Of a stretch of DNA of 6,261 bases, positions 1 to 6,094 are shown piece by piece (position 1 is the stretch's first letter; every line of letters begins with the position of its first letter). The position numbers and the translations under genes were made by a program. The notes under the pieces were generated by a model. That model was not told where the DNA came from and ran no database searches. It saw only the letters and a list, made by a program, of their open reading frames with translations. The DNA is from Rhodoferax sp. GTDB lineage: Bacteria; Pseudomonadota; Gammaproteobacteria; Burkholderiales; Burkholderiaceae_C. The stretch is from positions 1 to 6,261 of the forward strand of contig JARXAU010000002.1 of the NCBI GenBank assembly GCA_029865675.1, written 5' to 3'.

Positions 1-43
1 GCTCGGCCTGTTGCCCGAGCCTGACCATCCAATCCGCGTTCAT
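1..43 (-). CDS. parE: ParE-like toxin, N-terminal fragment (runs off left edge)
   Basis: Only the first 14 codons lie in the window, reading MNADWMVRLGQQAE. The start ATG (43-41) overlaps the stop of the upstream antitoxin gene in an ATGA arrangement, the usual translational coupling of parDE operons. The short peptide has the 'W.VRL...AE' opening pattern of RelE/ParE-fold toxins, which begin with a beta strand and then a helix. ParE toxins typically act on DNA gyrase, but nothing here shows the target. The call rests mainly on position directly behind a ParD-like antitoxin; a different toxin of the same fold is possible. Whether the toxin is intact cannot be seen. Confidence 0.6.
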   Translation of the reverse strand, partial: MNADWMVRLGQQAE

Positions 44-321
44 GGAACACCGATCGCCTGGGCTGCCACTGCGGCGAGGTGGGTGGCAATGGCCTCAGCC
101 GTGTCCAACGCGGTGAATTGGTCTTGCTCGAAATCTGCGACGCCTACCACCACGGCCTTGCGCAGTGCGATCAGGCGCGCCGCGTCCTCGGCCTCACGCT
201 GCTCGACCAAGCGCAAGCCGTCTCGCAACACTTCGCTGGCGTTTTGGTAACGGCCACTGCGCACAAGCTGCTCCACGACGACCGCTTGGTGGCTGGTCAA
301 AACGACGTTGCGGGTTGGCAT
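40..321 (-). CDS. parD: ParD-like type II antitoxin (CC2985-type)
   Basis: This 93-residue protein opens MPTRNVVLTSHQ and continues with a helix containing 'SGRYQNASEVLRDGLRLVEQRE' in meaning, though split here as SGRYQNASEVLRDGL (about residues 23-37) followed by RLVEQREAED. That is the ribbon-helix-helix DNA-binding domain of ParD-type antitoxins. The C-terminal half should wrap around and neutralise the toxin, and the N-terminal half should repress the operon. The start at 321 is chosen over the ATG at 348 because GGAG (328-331) lies 6 nt before it, the family begins MPTRN, and the upstream ATG falls inside the operator-like palindrome. The C-terminus (residues ~60-93) is Ala/Val-rich and I do not recognise it from family members. 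Its stop overlaps the start of the toxin gene. Family assignment is strong; the symbol is by family only. Confidence 0.85.
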   Translation of the reverse strand: MPTRNVVLTSHQAVVVEQLVRSGRYQNASEVLRDGLRLVEQREAEDAARLIALRKAVVVGVADFEQDQFTALDTAEAIATHLAAVAAQAIGVP

Positions 322-341
322 TTTGATCTCCAGAAGAATGA

Positions 342-358
342 TTGGCATATTATGCCAA
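342..358 (-). promoter_or_regulatory. Palindromic operator with embedded -10 box for the toxin-antitoxin operon
   Basis: TTGGCATA and TATGCCAA form a perfect 8-bp inverted repeat around one central T. On the minus strand it contains CATAAT (354-349), a plausible -10 box, which would put the transcript start about 20 nt before the antitoxin ATG, with the GGAG ribosome site in between. Ribbon-helix-helix antitoxins bind short palindromes of this kind in their own promoter, so autorepression is the likely role. No good -35 box is visible. A direct repeat CGCTCACT (370-377 and 384-391) just upstream could be an accessory site. Confidence 0.55.
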
Positions 359-433
359 CGGTTGCCGTACGCTCACTGAGGTGCGCTCACTAATGCAATA
401 GCCAAGTCTGGCACTGGAGCAGCGGTTGAATGC

Positions 434-467
434 AAAAAAGCCGCTTGGTCACCCGAGCGGCTTTTTT
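434..467. terminator. Bidirectional Rho-independent terminator
   Basis: AAAAAAGCCGCT (434-445) and AGCGGCTTTTTT (456-467) are perfectly complementary. The stem extends inward with TGG/CCG pairing (one G-T wobble) to a TCAC loop. The A-tract and T-tract make it work in either direction. It lies 15 bp beyond the ettA stop on the minus strand, so ending the ettA transcript is its clear job; it also insulates the neighbouring toxin-antitoxin promoter. Confidence 0.9.
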
Positions 468-482
468 GGGTTTGGAGGTGGC

Positions 483-2144
483 TTACTTCAGCGCCTTGAA
501 GCGCATGCGCTTGGGCTTGGCGCCCTCCTCACCCAGGCGGCGTTTCTTGTCGGCCTCGTACTCCTGGTAGTTGCCGTCAAAGTACACCCAGTGGCTGTCT
601 CCCTCGCAGGCCAGGATGTGGGTGGCAATGCGGTCCAAGAACCAGCGGTCGTGGCTAATCACCATTAGCGTGCCCGCAAACTCCAAGAGCGCGTCTTCGA
701 GCGCGCGCAGGGTTTCCACGTCCAAGTCGTTGGACGGCTCGTCGAGCATGAGCACATTGCCACCAGCAATCAGGGTTTTGGCCAGGTGCTAGCGACCGCG
801 TTCACCGCCGGAGAGTGTGCCCACGCGCTTTTGCTGGGCCGCACCGTTGAAGTTAAAGCGCCCGCAGTTTAAGCGGCTGGCCATCTGGAACTTGCCCACG
901 TTCAGAATGTCCAGGCCGCCAGAGACGTCTTCCCAGACGGTTTTCTCGTTGGCCAGGTCGTCGCGGTTTTGGTCGACGAAGGCCATCTTCACGGTCTGGC
1001 CGATTTTCACCTCGCCCGAATCGGGCTTTTCGCGCCCGGCAATCATTTTGAATAGGGTTGACTTACCCGCGCCGTTGGGGCCGATGATGCCGACAATGGC
1101 ACCGGGCGGCACTTTGAAGCTCAAGTCGTCAATCAACACACGGTCGCCAAAGGACTTGGTGACGTTCACAAACTCAATCACTTCCTGGCCCAGGCGGTCC
1201 GCCACGGGGATGAAGATTTCGTTGGTTTCGTTGCGCTTTTGGTACTCAAAGTCGCTCAGTTCTTCAAAACGGGCCAGGCGGGCTTTGCTCTTGGCCTGGC
1301 GGGCCTTGGGGTTTTGGCGGGACCATTCAAGCTCTTTCTTTAAGGCCTTAGCGCGGGACTCTTCGCCTTTTTGCTCAGCTTCCAGGCGCGCTTGTTTTTG
1401 GGTCAACCAGTCGCTGTAATTGCCTTTGTAAGGAATGCCCGAGCCCCGGTCCATCTCCAAAATCCACTCAGCGGCGTTGTCCAAGAAGTAGCGGTCATGG
1501 GTAATGGCGACCACGGTGCCGGGGTAGCGCTGCAAAAACTGCTCCAGCCAGTCCACAGATTCAGCGTCCAAGTGGTTGGTCGGCTCGTCAAGCAGCAGCA
1601 TGTCGGGCTTGGACAAGAGCAAGCGGCACAGCGCCACGCGGCGCTTTTCACCGCCGGACAACACGCCAATATTGGCATCCCACGCTGGTAAGCGCAGCGC
1701 GTCGGCGGCTATCTCCAACTGGTGCTCGGAGTCCGTGCCTGCGGTGGCGATGATGGCCTCTAACTCGGCCTGTTCCGCGGCCAGCGCGTCAAAGTCGGCA
1801 CCCTCTTCGCCATAGGCGGTGTACACCTCTTCCAGGCGGGCTTTGGCGCTAAACACTTTGCCCATGCCCGCTTCCACACTTTCACGCACCGTCTGGGTGG
1901 GGTCCAACTGGGGTTCTTGGGGCAAATAGCCAATGTTGAGACCGGCCATGGGAATGGCTTCACCTTCGATTTCCTTGTCCAGCCCGGCCATGATTTTGAG
2001 CAACGTGGACTTGCCTGAACCATTGGTACCGAGCACACCAATCTTGGCGCCGGGAAAGAAACTCAGGGACACATCTTTCAAAATGTGGCGCTTGGGCGGC
2101 ACGATCTTGCCGACGCGGTTCATGGAAAAAACGTATTGGGCCAT
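483..2144 (-). pseudogene. ettA: EttA, energy-dependent translational throttle (ABC-F), interrupted by an in-frame amber codon
   Basis: EttA binds the ribosomal E site and gates entry into elongation according to the ATP/ADP ratio. Read through, the gene gives 553 residues, close to the 555 of E. coli EttA. Seen in order: Walker A GTNGSGKS (39-46), signature LSGGE (162-166), Walker B with DEPTNHLD (186-193), a charged linker (about 242-320), second Walker A GPNGAGKS (355-362) and second signature LSGGE (444-448). Codon 452 is then TAG (minus, 791-789), where the family usually has Leu. The same frame continues without another stop with HLAKTLIAGGNV, Walker B DEPSNDLD including the catalytic Glu 469, and ISHDRWFLDRIATH to a TAA at 485-483. 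The truncated product would be 451 residues and lack most of the second nucleotide-binding domain. The start at 2144 is set by the family N-terminus MAQYVFSMNRVGK; an ATG 66 codons upstream is in frame but unsupported. No strong ribosome site is visible. A base-call error or strain variant could also explain the stop. Confidence 0.85.
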
Positions 2145-2449
2145 TGCAGTGTTCTGGAAAGAGTCAAAGGGTGGGAGGGCCGCATTATCGACTGCCAGGC
2201 CCCGCCGCGCGGCGGTGCTTTTTCGCCGGGTACGGCTGATGGCCAGGCCTATGGTCAGGCTTGCTGGCCTGGCGTGCGACAATCCGCCACCTTCGCGGAG
2301 TTTCAGTTGCCCGCAAGCACAGCACCATGCTGGGGACAGCAACCAAAGCGGTTCGTCCCATTTTTGAATCTACCTGCCTTTGACTGACCGTTTGGAAACC
2401 TCCAAGGGATAGGCCGGTACGTACGCATCCGCTCAAGGGATGCTTCTTT
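2145..2449. other. Divergent ettA/rhlE intergenic region
   Basis: This 305-bp spacer must hold the promoters of both divergent genes. I see no coding frame. It holds a 14-bp GC palindrome (2202-2215) followed by TGCTTTTT, and an 8-bp inverted repeat GCCAGGCC/GGCCTGGC (2242-2249 and 2266-2273), whose left arm also recurs at 2194-2201. A TTGACT at 2380-2385 resembles a -35 box for rhlE, but no convincing -10 box follows at the right spacing. CAAGGGAT occurs twice (2403-2410, 2434-2441), the second copy containing the rhlE ribosome site. Confidence 0.5.
2425..2443 (+). promoter_or_regulatory. Small hairpin overlapping the rhlE ribosome binding site
   Basis: GCATCC (2425-2430) and GGATGC (2438-2443) can pair into a 6-bp stem with a 7-nt loop. 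The likely Shine-Dalgarno, AAGGGA at 2435-2440, lies half in the loop and half in the 3' arm, 9 nt before the ATG. The stem could therefore lower translation when folded. This is an inference from pairing alone; six-base stems also occur by chance. Confidence 0.35.
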
Positions 2450-4249
2450 ATGAACTTCAATGAATTGAATCTGGCGCCTGCCATCCTCAAAGCCGTGCTG
2501 GAACAGGGCTACGAGACCCCTACCGCTATTCAAGCCCAAGCGATCCCGCTTGTCTTGGCCGGCCACGACCTGTTGGGCGGCGCGCAAACCGGCACGGGCA
2601 AAACAGCGGCGTTCACGCTGCCCATGCTGCAGCGCCTGTCCACCACGCCGGCCGCCAAAAACAAGTTTGGCGGCATCGGCATCCGCGCCCTGGTGCTCAC
2701 GCCCACCCGCGAACTCGCGGCCCAGGTGGAAGAAAGCATACGCACGTACGGCAAATACCTGGACCTGACCAGCACCGTGATTTTTGGCGGCGTGGGCATG
2801 AACCCGCAAATCTCCAAACTCAAAAAAGGCGTGGACCTGCTGGTGGCCACCCCCGGCCGCCTGCTGGACCTGCAGCAACAAGGCATGCTGGACCTGGGCC
2901 AGGTGCAAATTTTGGTGCTCGACGAGGCGGACCGCATGCTCGACATGGGCTTTGTCCATGACGTGAAAAAAGTGCTGGCCCTGGTGCCGCGCGACAAGCA
3001 AAGCCTGTTGTTCTCGGCCACCTTCAGCGACGAGATCCGCGACCTGGCCAACAACCTGCTAAAAAACCCGCAAAGCGTGCAAGTCACGCCGCGCAACACC
3101 ACGGTGCAGCGCATCACCCAGGTCATCCACCCGGTGGGCCGGGGCAAGAAGAAGGCACTGCTAGCCCACATCATCAACACCCACAACTGGAGCCAGGTGC
3201 TGGTGTTCACCCGCACCAAATTTGGCGCCAACAACGTGGCCGAGTTTCTGGAAAAGAACGGCATTTCTGCCATGGCCCTGCACGGCAACAAAAGCCAGGC
3301 GGCACGCACCCAGGCGCTGGCGGGCTTCAAAAGCGGCGACGTGCGCGCCCTGGTAGCCACCGACATTGCCGCGCGCGGCATTGACATTGACGACCTGCCG
3401 CACGTGGTGAACTACGAAATCCCCAATGTGAGCGAAGACTATGTGCACCGCATTGGCCGCACCGGGCGCGCGGGCGCTGACGGCGCAGCGGTCAACCTGG
3501 TGTGCCTGGACGAAGAAGGCTTTATGCAAGACATTGAGCGCTTCACCAAGCAAAACATTGAAGTAGTGGTGGTCGAAGGCTTTGCGCCCGAACCCGGCGA
3601 GCGCGCCGAACCCATTGCCATGGGCCGCCAAACCATTTGGGGAGGCGCAGGCAAACCGCCCAGCCGCGACGTGATGCAAGCCGCGGCCAAAGCAGCGCGC
3701 ACCGAGATGCTGACCCGCGTGCGTGAGAGCAAAGGCCCAGGCGCCAACGGCGGCGGCAATCGTGGCGGTGGGAACGGTGGCGGTGGCGGCGGACAGCGCC
3801 AGGCCCAAGGACCCCGAGGCGGCGGCAATGGCGGTGGCGGACGCAACGGCCCCAACAACGGCCCCAACAACGGCCCACGCAACGCACCCCGCAGCGCCCC
3901 ACGCGATGCCGGATTTCCCCGGGATGACGACGGCCCCGGCCGCCACGAAGACCAACCTCCCCGCTCACACGACGCCCACGCTGCGCGCCCGCGTATGGGG
4001 CAAGACAGAATGTCCAGCTTCCCCAGCGAACCCCGCGTGCCCCGCGCGCCTGGCGGCCAGCCAGACCCCATGCGCACCAGCGTGGACCTGATGGCCGAAC
4101 GCGGCGCGCGCCGTGGCGGTGGCTACCAAGGCAACAACCGCAATGGTGGTGGTGGTGGCGGTGGTGGCGGATATGGAGGCGGAGGCGGAGGCGGAGGCGG
4201 CCGTGGACGCGGTGGCCCTGGCGGTAACCGGGGACCTGCTGGTCGGTAA
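2450..4249 (+). CDS. rhlE: DEAD-box ATP-dependent RNA helicase RhlE
   Basis: This 599-residue cytoplasmic helicase unwinds short RNA duplexes using ATP; RhlE-type enzymes act in ribosome maturation and RNA turnover. All core motifs are present: the Q-motif region (FNELNLAP from residue 3, with PTAIQ at 24-28), motif I AQTGTGKT (45-52), PTRELA (85-90), TPGR (134-137), DEAD (158-161), SAT (189-191), VFTRT (252-256), ATDIAARGID (303-312) and HRIGRTGRAG (333-342). From about residue 425 a low-complexity tail begins: GGN/GGG runs with an NGPN repeat (433-480), a charged Pro-rich stretch (481-545), then RGG and poly-Gly to the end (551-599). Such RGG tails bind RNA non-specifically. The tail makes the protein longer than short RhlE proteins, though long tails are common in Burkholderiales. 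The start has AAGGGA 9 nt upstream and matches the family N-terminus. It is monocistronic, closed by the terminator at 4325-4346. Confidence 0.95.
   Translation: MNFNELNLAPAILKAVLEQGYETPTAIQAQAIPLVLAGHDLLGGAQTGTGKTAAFTLPMLQRLSTTPAAKNKFGGIGIRALVLTPTRELAAQVEESIRTYGKYLDLTSTVIFGGVGMNPQISKLKKGVDLLVATPGRLLDLQQQGMLDLGQVQILVLDEADRMLDMGFVHDVKKVLALVPRDKQSLLFSATFSDEIRDLANNLLKNPQSVQVTPRNTTVQRITQVIHPVGRGKKKALLAHIINTHNWSQVLVFTRTKFGANNVAEFLEKNGISAMALHGNKSQAARTQALAGFKSGDVRALVATDIAARGIDIDDLPHVVNYEIPNVSEDYVHRIGRTGRAGADGAAVNLVCLDEEGFMQDIERFTKQNIEVVVVEGFAPEPGERAEPIAMGRQTIWGGAGKPPSRDVMQAAAKAARTEMLTRVRESKGPGANGGGNRGGGNGGGGGGQRQAQGPRGGGNGGGGRNGPNNGPNNGPRNAPRSAPRDAGFPRDDDGPGRHEDQPPRSHDAHAARPRMGQDRMSSFPSEPRVPRAPGGQPDPMRTSVDLMAERGARRGGGYQGNNRNGGGGGGGGGYGGGGGGGGGRGRGGPGGNRGPAGR
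3845..3876 (+). repeat. 12-bp tandem repeat in the rhlE tail
   Basis: The unit AACGGCCCCAAC occurs two and two-thirds times in a row, encoding NGPN-NGPN-NGP. It is in frame, so gain or loss of units would change the tail length without breaking the gene. Confidence 0.8.
4145..4200 (+). repeat. GGT and GGAGGC microsatellite-like tract in rhlE
   Basis: (GGT)4 at 4145-4156 is followed by mixed GGC/GGT triplets, an ATATGG interruption, and four perfect GGAGGC units (4175-4198). The tract encodes a poly-Gly run broken by a single Tyr (residue 575). Such tracts are prone to slippage, and every unit is a multiple of three, so changes would stay in frame. Confidence 0.8.
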
Positions 4250-4256
4250 CGTGGAA

Positions 4257-4299
4257 GAACTTTCATGATTGCGGGTGCTGCGCACCGTCATGAAAGTTA
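4257..4299 (+). repeat. 43-bp palindromic repeat element, copy 1
   Basis: Outer arms AACTTTCATGA (4258-4268) and TCATGAAAGTT (4288-4298) are perfect 11-bp complements. Inside them GGTGC (4274-4278) and GCACC (4282-4286) form a second stem around TGC. The element starts 8 bp after the rhlE stop. Its reverse complement recurs at 6092-6134 with only two differences (C4272 and G4287). No T-tract follows, so it is not an intrinsic terminator by itself; a separate one lies 27 bp further on. It resembles REP-type intergenic palindromes in size and position; I do not recognise it as a named family. Confidence 0.85.
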
Positions 4300-4324
4300 A
4301 AGCGTCTTAGCGTTCAACCCACCC

Positions 4325-4347
4325 AAAGGGCTCTTCGGAGCCCTTTT
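4325..4347 (+). terminator. Rho-independent terminator behind rhlE
   Basis: AAAGGGCTC (4325-4333) and GAGCCCTTT (4338-4346) form a 9-bp stem capped by a TTCG tetraloop, followed by T and then GCTTTG. This is a textbook stable hairpin. It lies between the convergent ends of rhlE and the cupin gene, so it probably ends both transcripts, with the better T-tract on the rhlE side. Confidence 0.88.
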
Positions 4348-4358
4348 GCTTTGTCGCT

Positions 4359-4742
4359 TCAGGCCCGCACAAACAGCGTCACCAGCGGCACATCACCCAC
4401 CTGGCGGCTCCAGTGGCCGTGGACTGCCGCGTCAAAGGCCACGCCCTCGGGCAGCACATCGGCGCTGAAAAAATGCTCGCCGGGGCCAAAAACGCGGGAC
4501 TCCCCGCCCTGCAAACCAATCTCCATCTGCCCGCCCAAAACAAACACCCACTGCGGCGCGCCCGTGCAATGGAATGTGCTGCGAAAGCCCACCGGGCTGG
4601 TGCGCAACTGGTAGCCGCCGCTGGCAAATACTTCCGACAACAGGGTTTGGGGCGTGCCGTGCAGCAAGGGGATGATCTCCTCCTTGAAACGCGCGCGGCC
4701 ATCGGTGTCGGTGAACAAAACGGTCTTGGTAAATTGGGTCAT
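4359..4742 (-). CDS. Small single-domain cupin protein
   Basis: The 127-residue product has a single beta-barrel cupin core. Recognisable stretches are FHCTGAPQWVFVLGGQMEIGL (split as FHCTGAPQW at 57-65 and VFVLGGQMEIG at 66-76), and FGPGEHFFSAD (85-95), the PG.H corner of the second cupin motif. The first motif has only one His (58) rather than the HxH plus Glu set, so metal binding by the classic residues is doubtful. There is no signal peptide, so it is probably cytoplasmic. Function is unknown; cupins range from dioxygenases and isomerases to ligand sensors. The start at 4742 is chosen because MTQFTKTVLFTD begins the folded domain; an in-frame ATG at 4799 would add 19 unlikely residues and overlap the gloA start region. 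No clear Shine-Dalgarno is seen at either. It is divergent from gloA with a 65-bp gap, so shared control is possible but unproven. Confidence 0.8.
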   Translation of the reverse strand: MTQFTKTVLFTDTDGRARFKEEIIPLLHGTPQTLLSEVFASGGYQLRTSPVGFRSTFHCTGAPQWVFVLGGQMEIGLQGGESRVFGPGEHFFSADVLPEGVAFDAAVHGHWSRQVGDVPLVTLFVRA

Positions 4743-4807
4743 GGTCACGATTGTGGCCGACGCGCGATTGGGATAGCTAAGCCAAGGTCTGGGCGACAAT
4801 GCCGCCC

Positions 4808-5200
4808 ATGAAAATCCTCCACACCATGTTGCGCGTTGGCAATCTCCAGCGCTCCATCGATTTCTACACCCAGGTGATCGGCATGAAGCTGCTGCGCACC
4901 TCAGAAAACCCCGCTTACAAGTACACGCTTGCCTTCATCGGCTTTGGCAGCAACCCTGACCACGCCGAGATTGAACTCACCTACAACTGGGGCGTGGAGA
5001 GTTATGACATGGGCACGGCCTACGGCCATATCGCGCTGGGCATGAGCGATATTTATGCCGCTTGCGAGCGCATCCAAGCCGCTGGCGGCAACGTCACCCG
5101 CGCACCCGGACCAGTGCAAGGCGGCACAACCCACATTGCCTTCATTACCGACCCGGACGGCTACAAGATCGAGCTCATCCAACGCCTGGGCGTGGAATAA
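4808..5200 (+). CDS. gloA: Glyoxalase I (lactoylglutathione lyase)
   Basis: GloA isomerises the hemithioacetal of methylglyoxal and glutathione to S-lactoylglutathione, the first step of the cytoplasmic glyoxalase pathway. The 130-residue protein is the usual short bacterial length (135 in E. coli). It opens with MKILHTMLRVGNLQRSIDFY and keeps all four metal ligands of the E. coli enzyme at the same numbers: His5, Glu56, His74 and Glu122. The lack of extra inserts fits the Ni/Co-dependent bacterial class. The start at 4808 fits the family N-terminus; an in-frame ATG at 4799 would add MPP and cannot be excluded. Neither has a strong ribosome site. The eamA-type gene follows after 3 bp, so the two are almost certainly cotranscribed. 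No separate glyoxalase II gene is in view. Confidence 0.95.
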   Translation: MKILHTMLRVGNLQRSIDFYTQVIGMKLLRTSENPAYKYTLAFIGFGSNPDHAEIELTYNWGVESYDMGTAYGHIALGMSDIYAACERIQAAGGNVTRAPGPVQGGTTHIAFITDPDGYKIELIQRLGVE

Positions 5201-5203
5201 GCC

Positions 5204-6094
5204 GTGCAGTCCAAACAGTTGGACGTGCGCGGCGCGTGCCTGGTCTTGGGCTCGGCCACGGTATGGAGCTTTGGCGGCGCCATTGCGCGCTACCTGACCG
5301 TGAGCGACAGCTGGACGGTGGTGTTTTGGCGCTCGGTGTTCGCCAGCGCTTTTTTACTGGCATTCATGCTCTGGCAACACGGGCGCCAGGGCACGCAGCG
5401 CCTTTTTCGGGCCATGGGCTGGGCGGGCGTGGGCGTGGGCCTGTGCTTTGCCACCGCGTCCACCTGCTTTGTAGTCGCCTTGTCGTACACCACGGTGGCC
5501 AACGTGCTGCTGCTGCAAGCGGGTGTGCCGCTGATGGCGGCGCTGATGGCATTTTTGCTGTTTCGCGAGCACGTTCCACGCGCCACTTGGATCGCAATTG
5601 CCGCTGTAATTGGCGGTGTGGCTGTGATGGTCTCGGAGTCTTTAGGGGGAAATGTTTCGCCTATCGGCGACGGACTGGCCTTGATGGTGGCCCTGGCCTT
5701 TGCCGCTGCCACGGTGATCACCCGGCGCCACGCCCACGTGGCCATGATGCCAGCCGTTTGTCTCGGCACACTGATTGCGGCGTGCGTGTCGGGCGCCATG
5801 ACCCAGGGGTTTGCAGTAAGCGCGGTGGACGCAATGCTGCTATTTGCCTTTGGCGCGCTCAACCTCGGCCTGGGTTTGGCACTGTTTGTGACCGGGGTGC
5901 GCCTGCTGCCCTCAGCCATGGCGGCGCTCATTGGCATTGCAGAGCCGGTGCTCGGGCCGCTGTGGGTGTGGCTGGTGCATAACGAGGTGCCCAGCCAGCG
6001 CACGCTGCTGGGCGGCACTGTCGTGTTTTTGGCACTGCTGGCGCATATCGCCTGGCAACTGCGCCAGCAGCGCGCTGATTCGAGCGCGGGCTAA
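5204..6094 (+). CDS. EamA/DMT-family permease (10 membrane helices)
   Basis: This 296-residue inner-membrane protein belongs to the drug/metabolite transporter superfamily. It carries two EamA repeats, roughly residues 10-145 and 155-288. Hydrophobic segments fall near 10-30, 37-57, 71-92, 96-119, 127-146, 156-173, 182-199, 208-230, 236-257 and 267-285, giving about ten helices. The end of the second repeat shows the family pattern IAEPVLGPLWVWLVHNEVP (245-263). Substrate cannot be read from sequence; relatives export amino acids or other small metabolites. It begins with GTG only 3 bp after the gloA stop, with GTGGAA at 5192-5197 as a possible ribosome site inside the end of gloA, which suggests translational coupling. 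Its TAA stop (6092-6094) is built partly from the 43-bp palindromic element that follows. No intrinsic terminator with a T-tract is seen behind it. Confidence 0.92.
   Translation: MQSKQLDVRGACLVLGSATVWSFGGAIARYLTVSDSWTVVFWRSVFASAFLLAFMLWQHGRQGTQRLFRAMGWAGVGVGLCFATASTCFVVALSYTTVANVLLLQAGVPLMAALMAFLLFREHVPRATWIAIAAVIGGVAVMVSESLGGNVSPIGDGLALMVALAFAAATVITRRHAHVAMMPAVCLGTLIAACVSGAMTQGFAVSAVDAMLLFAFGALNLGLGLALFVTGVRLLPSAMAALIGIAEPVLGPLWVWLVHNEVPSQRTLLGGTVVFLALLAHIAWQLRQQRADSSAG

Noticed and set aside
322..348. An upstream ATG adding MPIILLEIK to the antitoxin.
   Set aside because: It lies inside the operator palindrome at the predicted -10 box, while the downstream ATG has a GGAG site at correct spacing.
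789..791. UAG read as pyrrolysine in EttA.
   Set aside because: EttA has Leu at this site in E. coli, no pyrrolysine genes are seen in the window, and the apparent betaproteobacterial host makes it very unlikely.
2145..2342. A 66-residue N-terminal extension of EttA.
   Set aside because: EttA proteins begin at MAQYVF; the extension has no similarity to any domain I know and runs through the divergent promoter region.
2303..3001. A 232-codon minus-strand frame opposite the start of rhlE.
   Set aside because: His/Gln-rich composition is typical of the reverse complement of coding sequence; no family pattern, and it covers the rhlE promoter and helicase motifs.
3161..3968. Long open frames on the minus strand opposite the end of rhlE (264, 212 and 141 codons).
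   Set aside because: They are antisense frames of a GC-rich, Gly-rich coding tail, show no domain I recognise, and rhlE is certain on the other strand.
4257..4299. Copy 1 of the palindrome as the rhlE terminator.
   Set aside because: No T-tract follows it, and a far better hairpin with a TTCG loop lies at 4325-4346.
4265..4300. An 11-codon mini-ORF inside both palindromic copies (MIAGAAHRHES in copy 1; MIGGAAHLHES on the minus strand at 6091-6126, the latter preceded by AAAGGA).
   Set aside because: Both differences between the copies fall at second codon positions and change residues, the opposite of coding constraint, and the stop and start are consequences of the palindrome arms.
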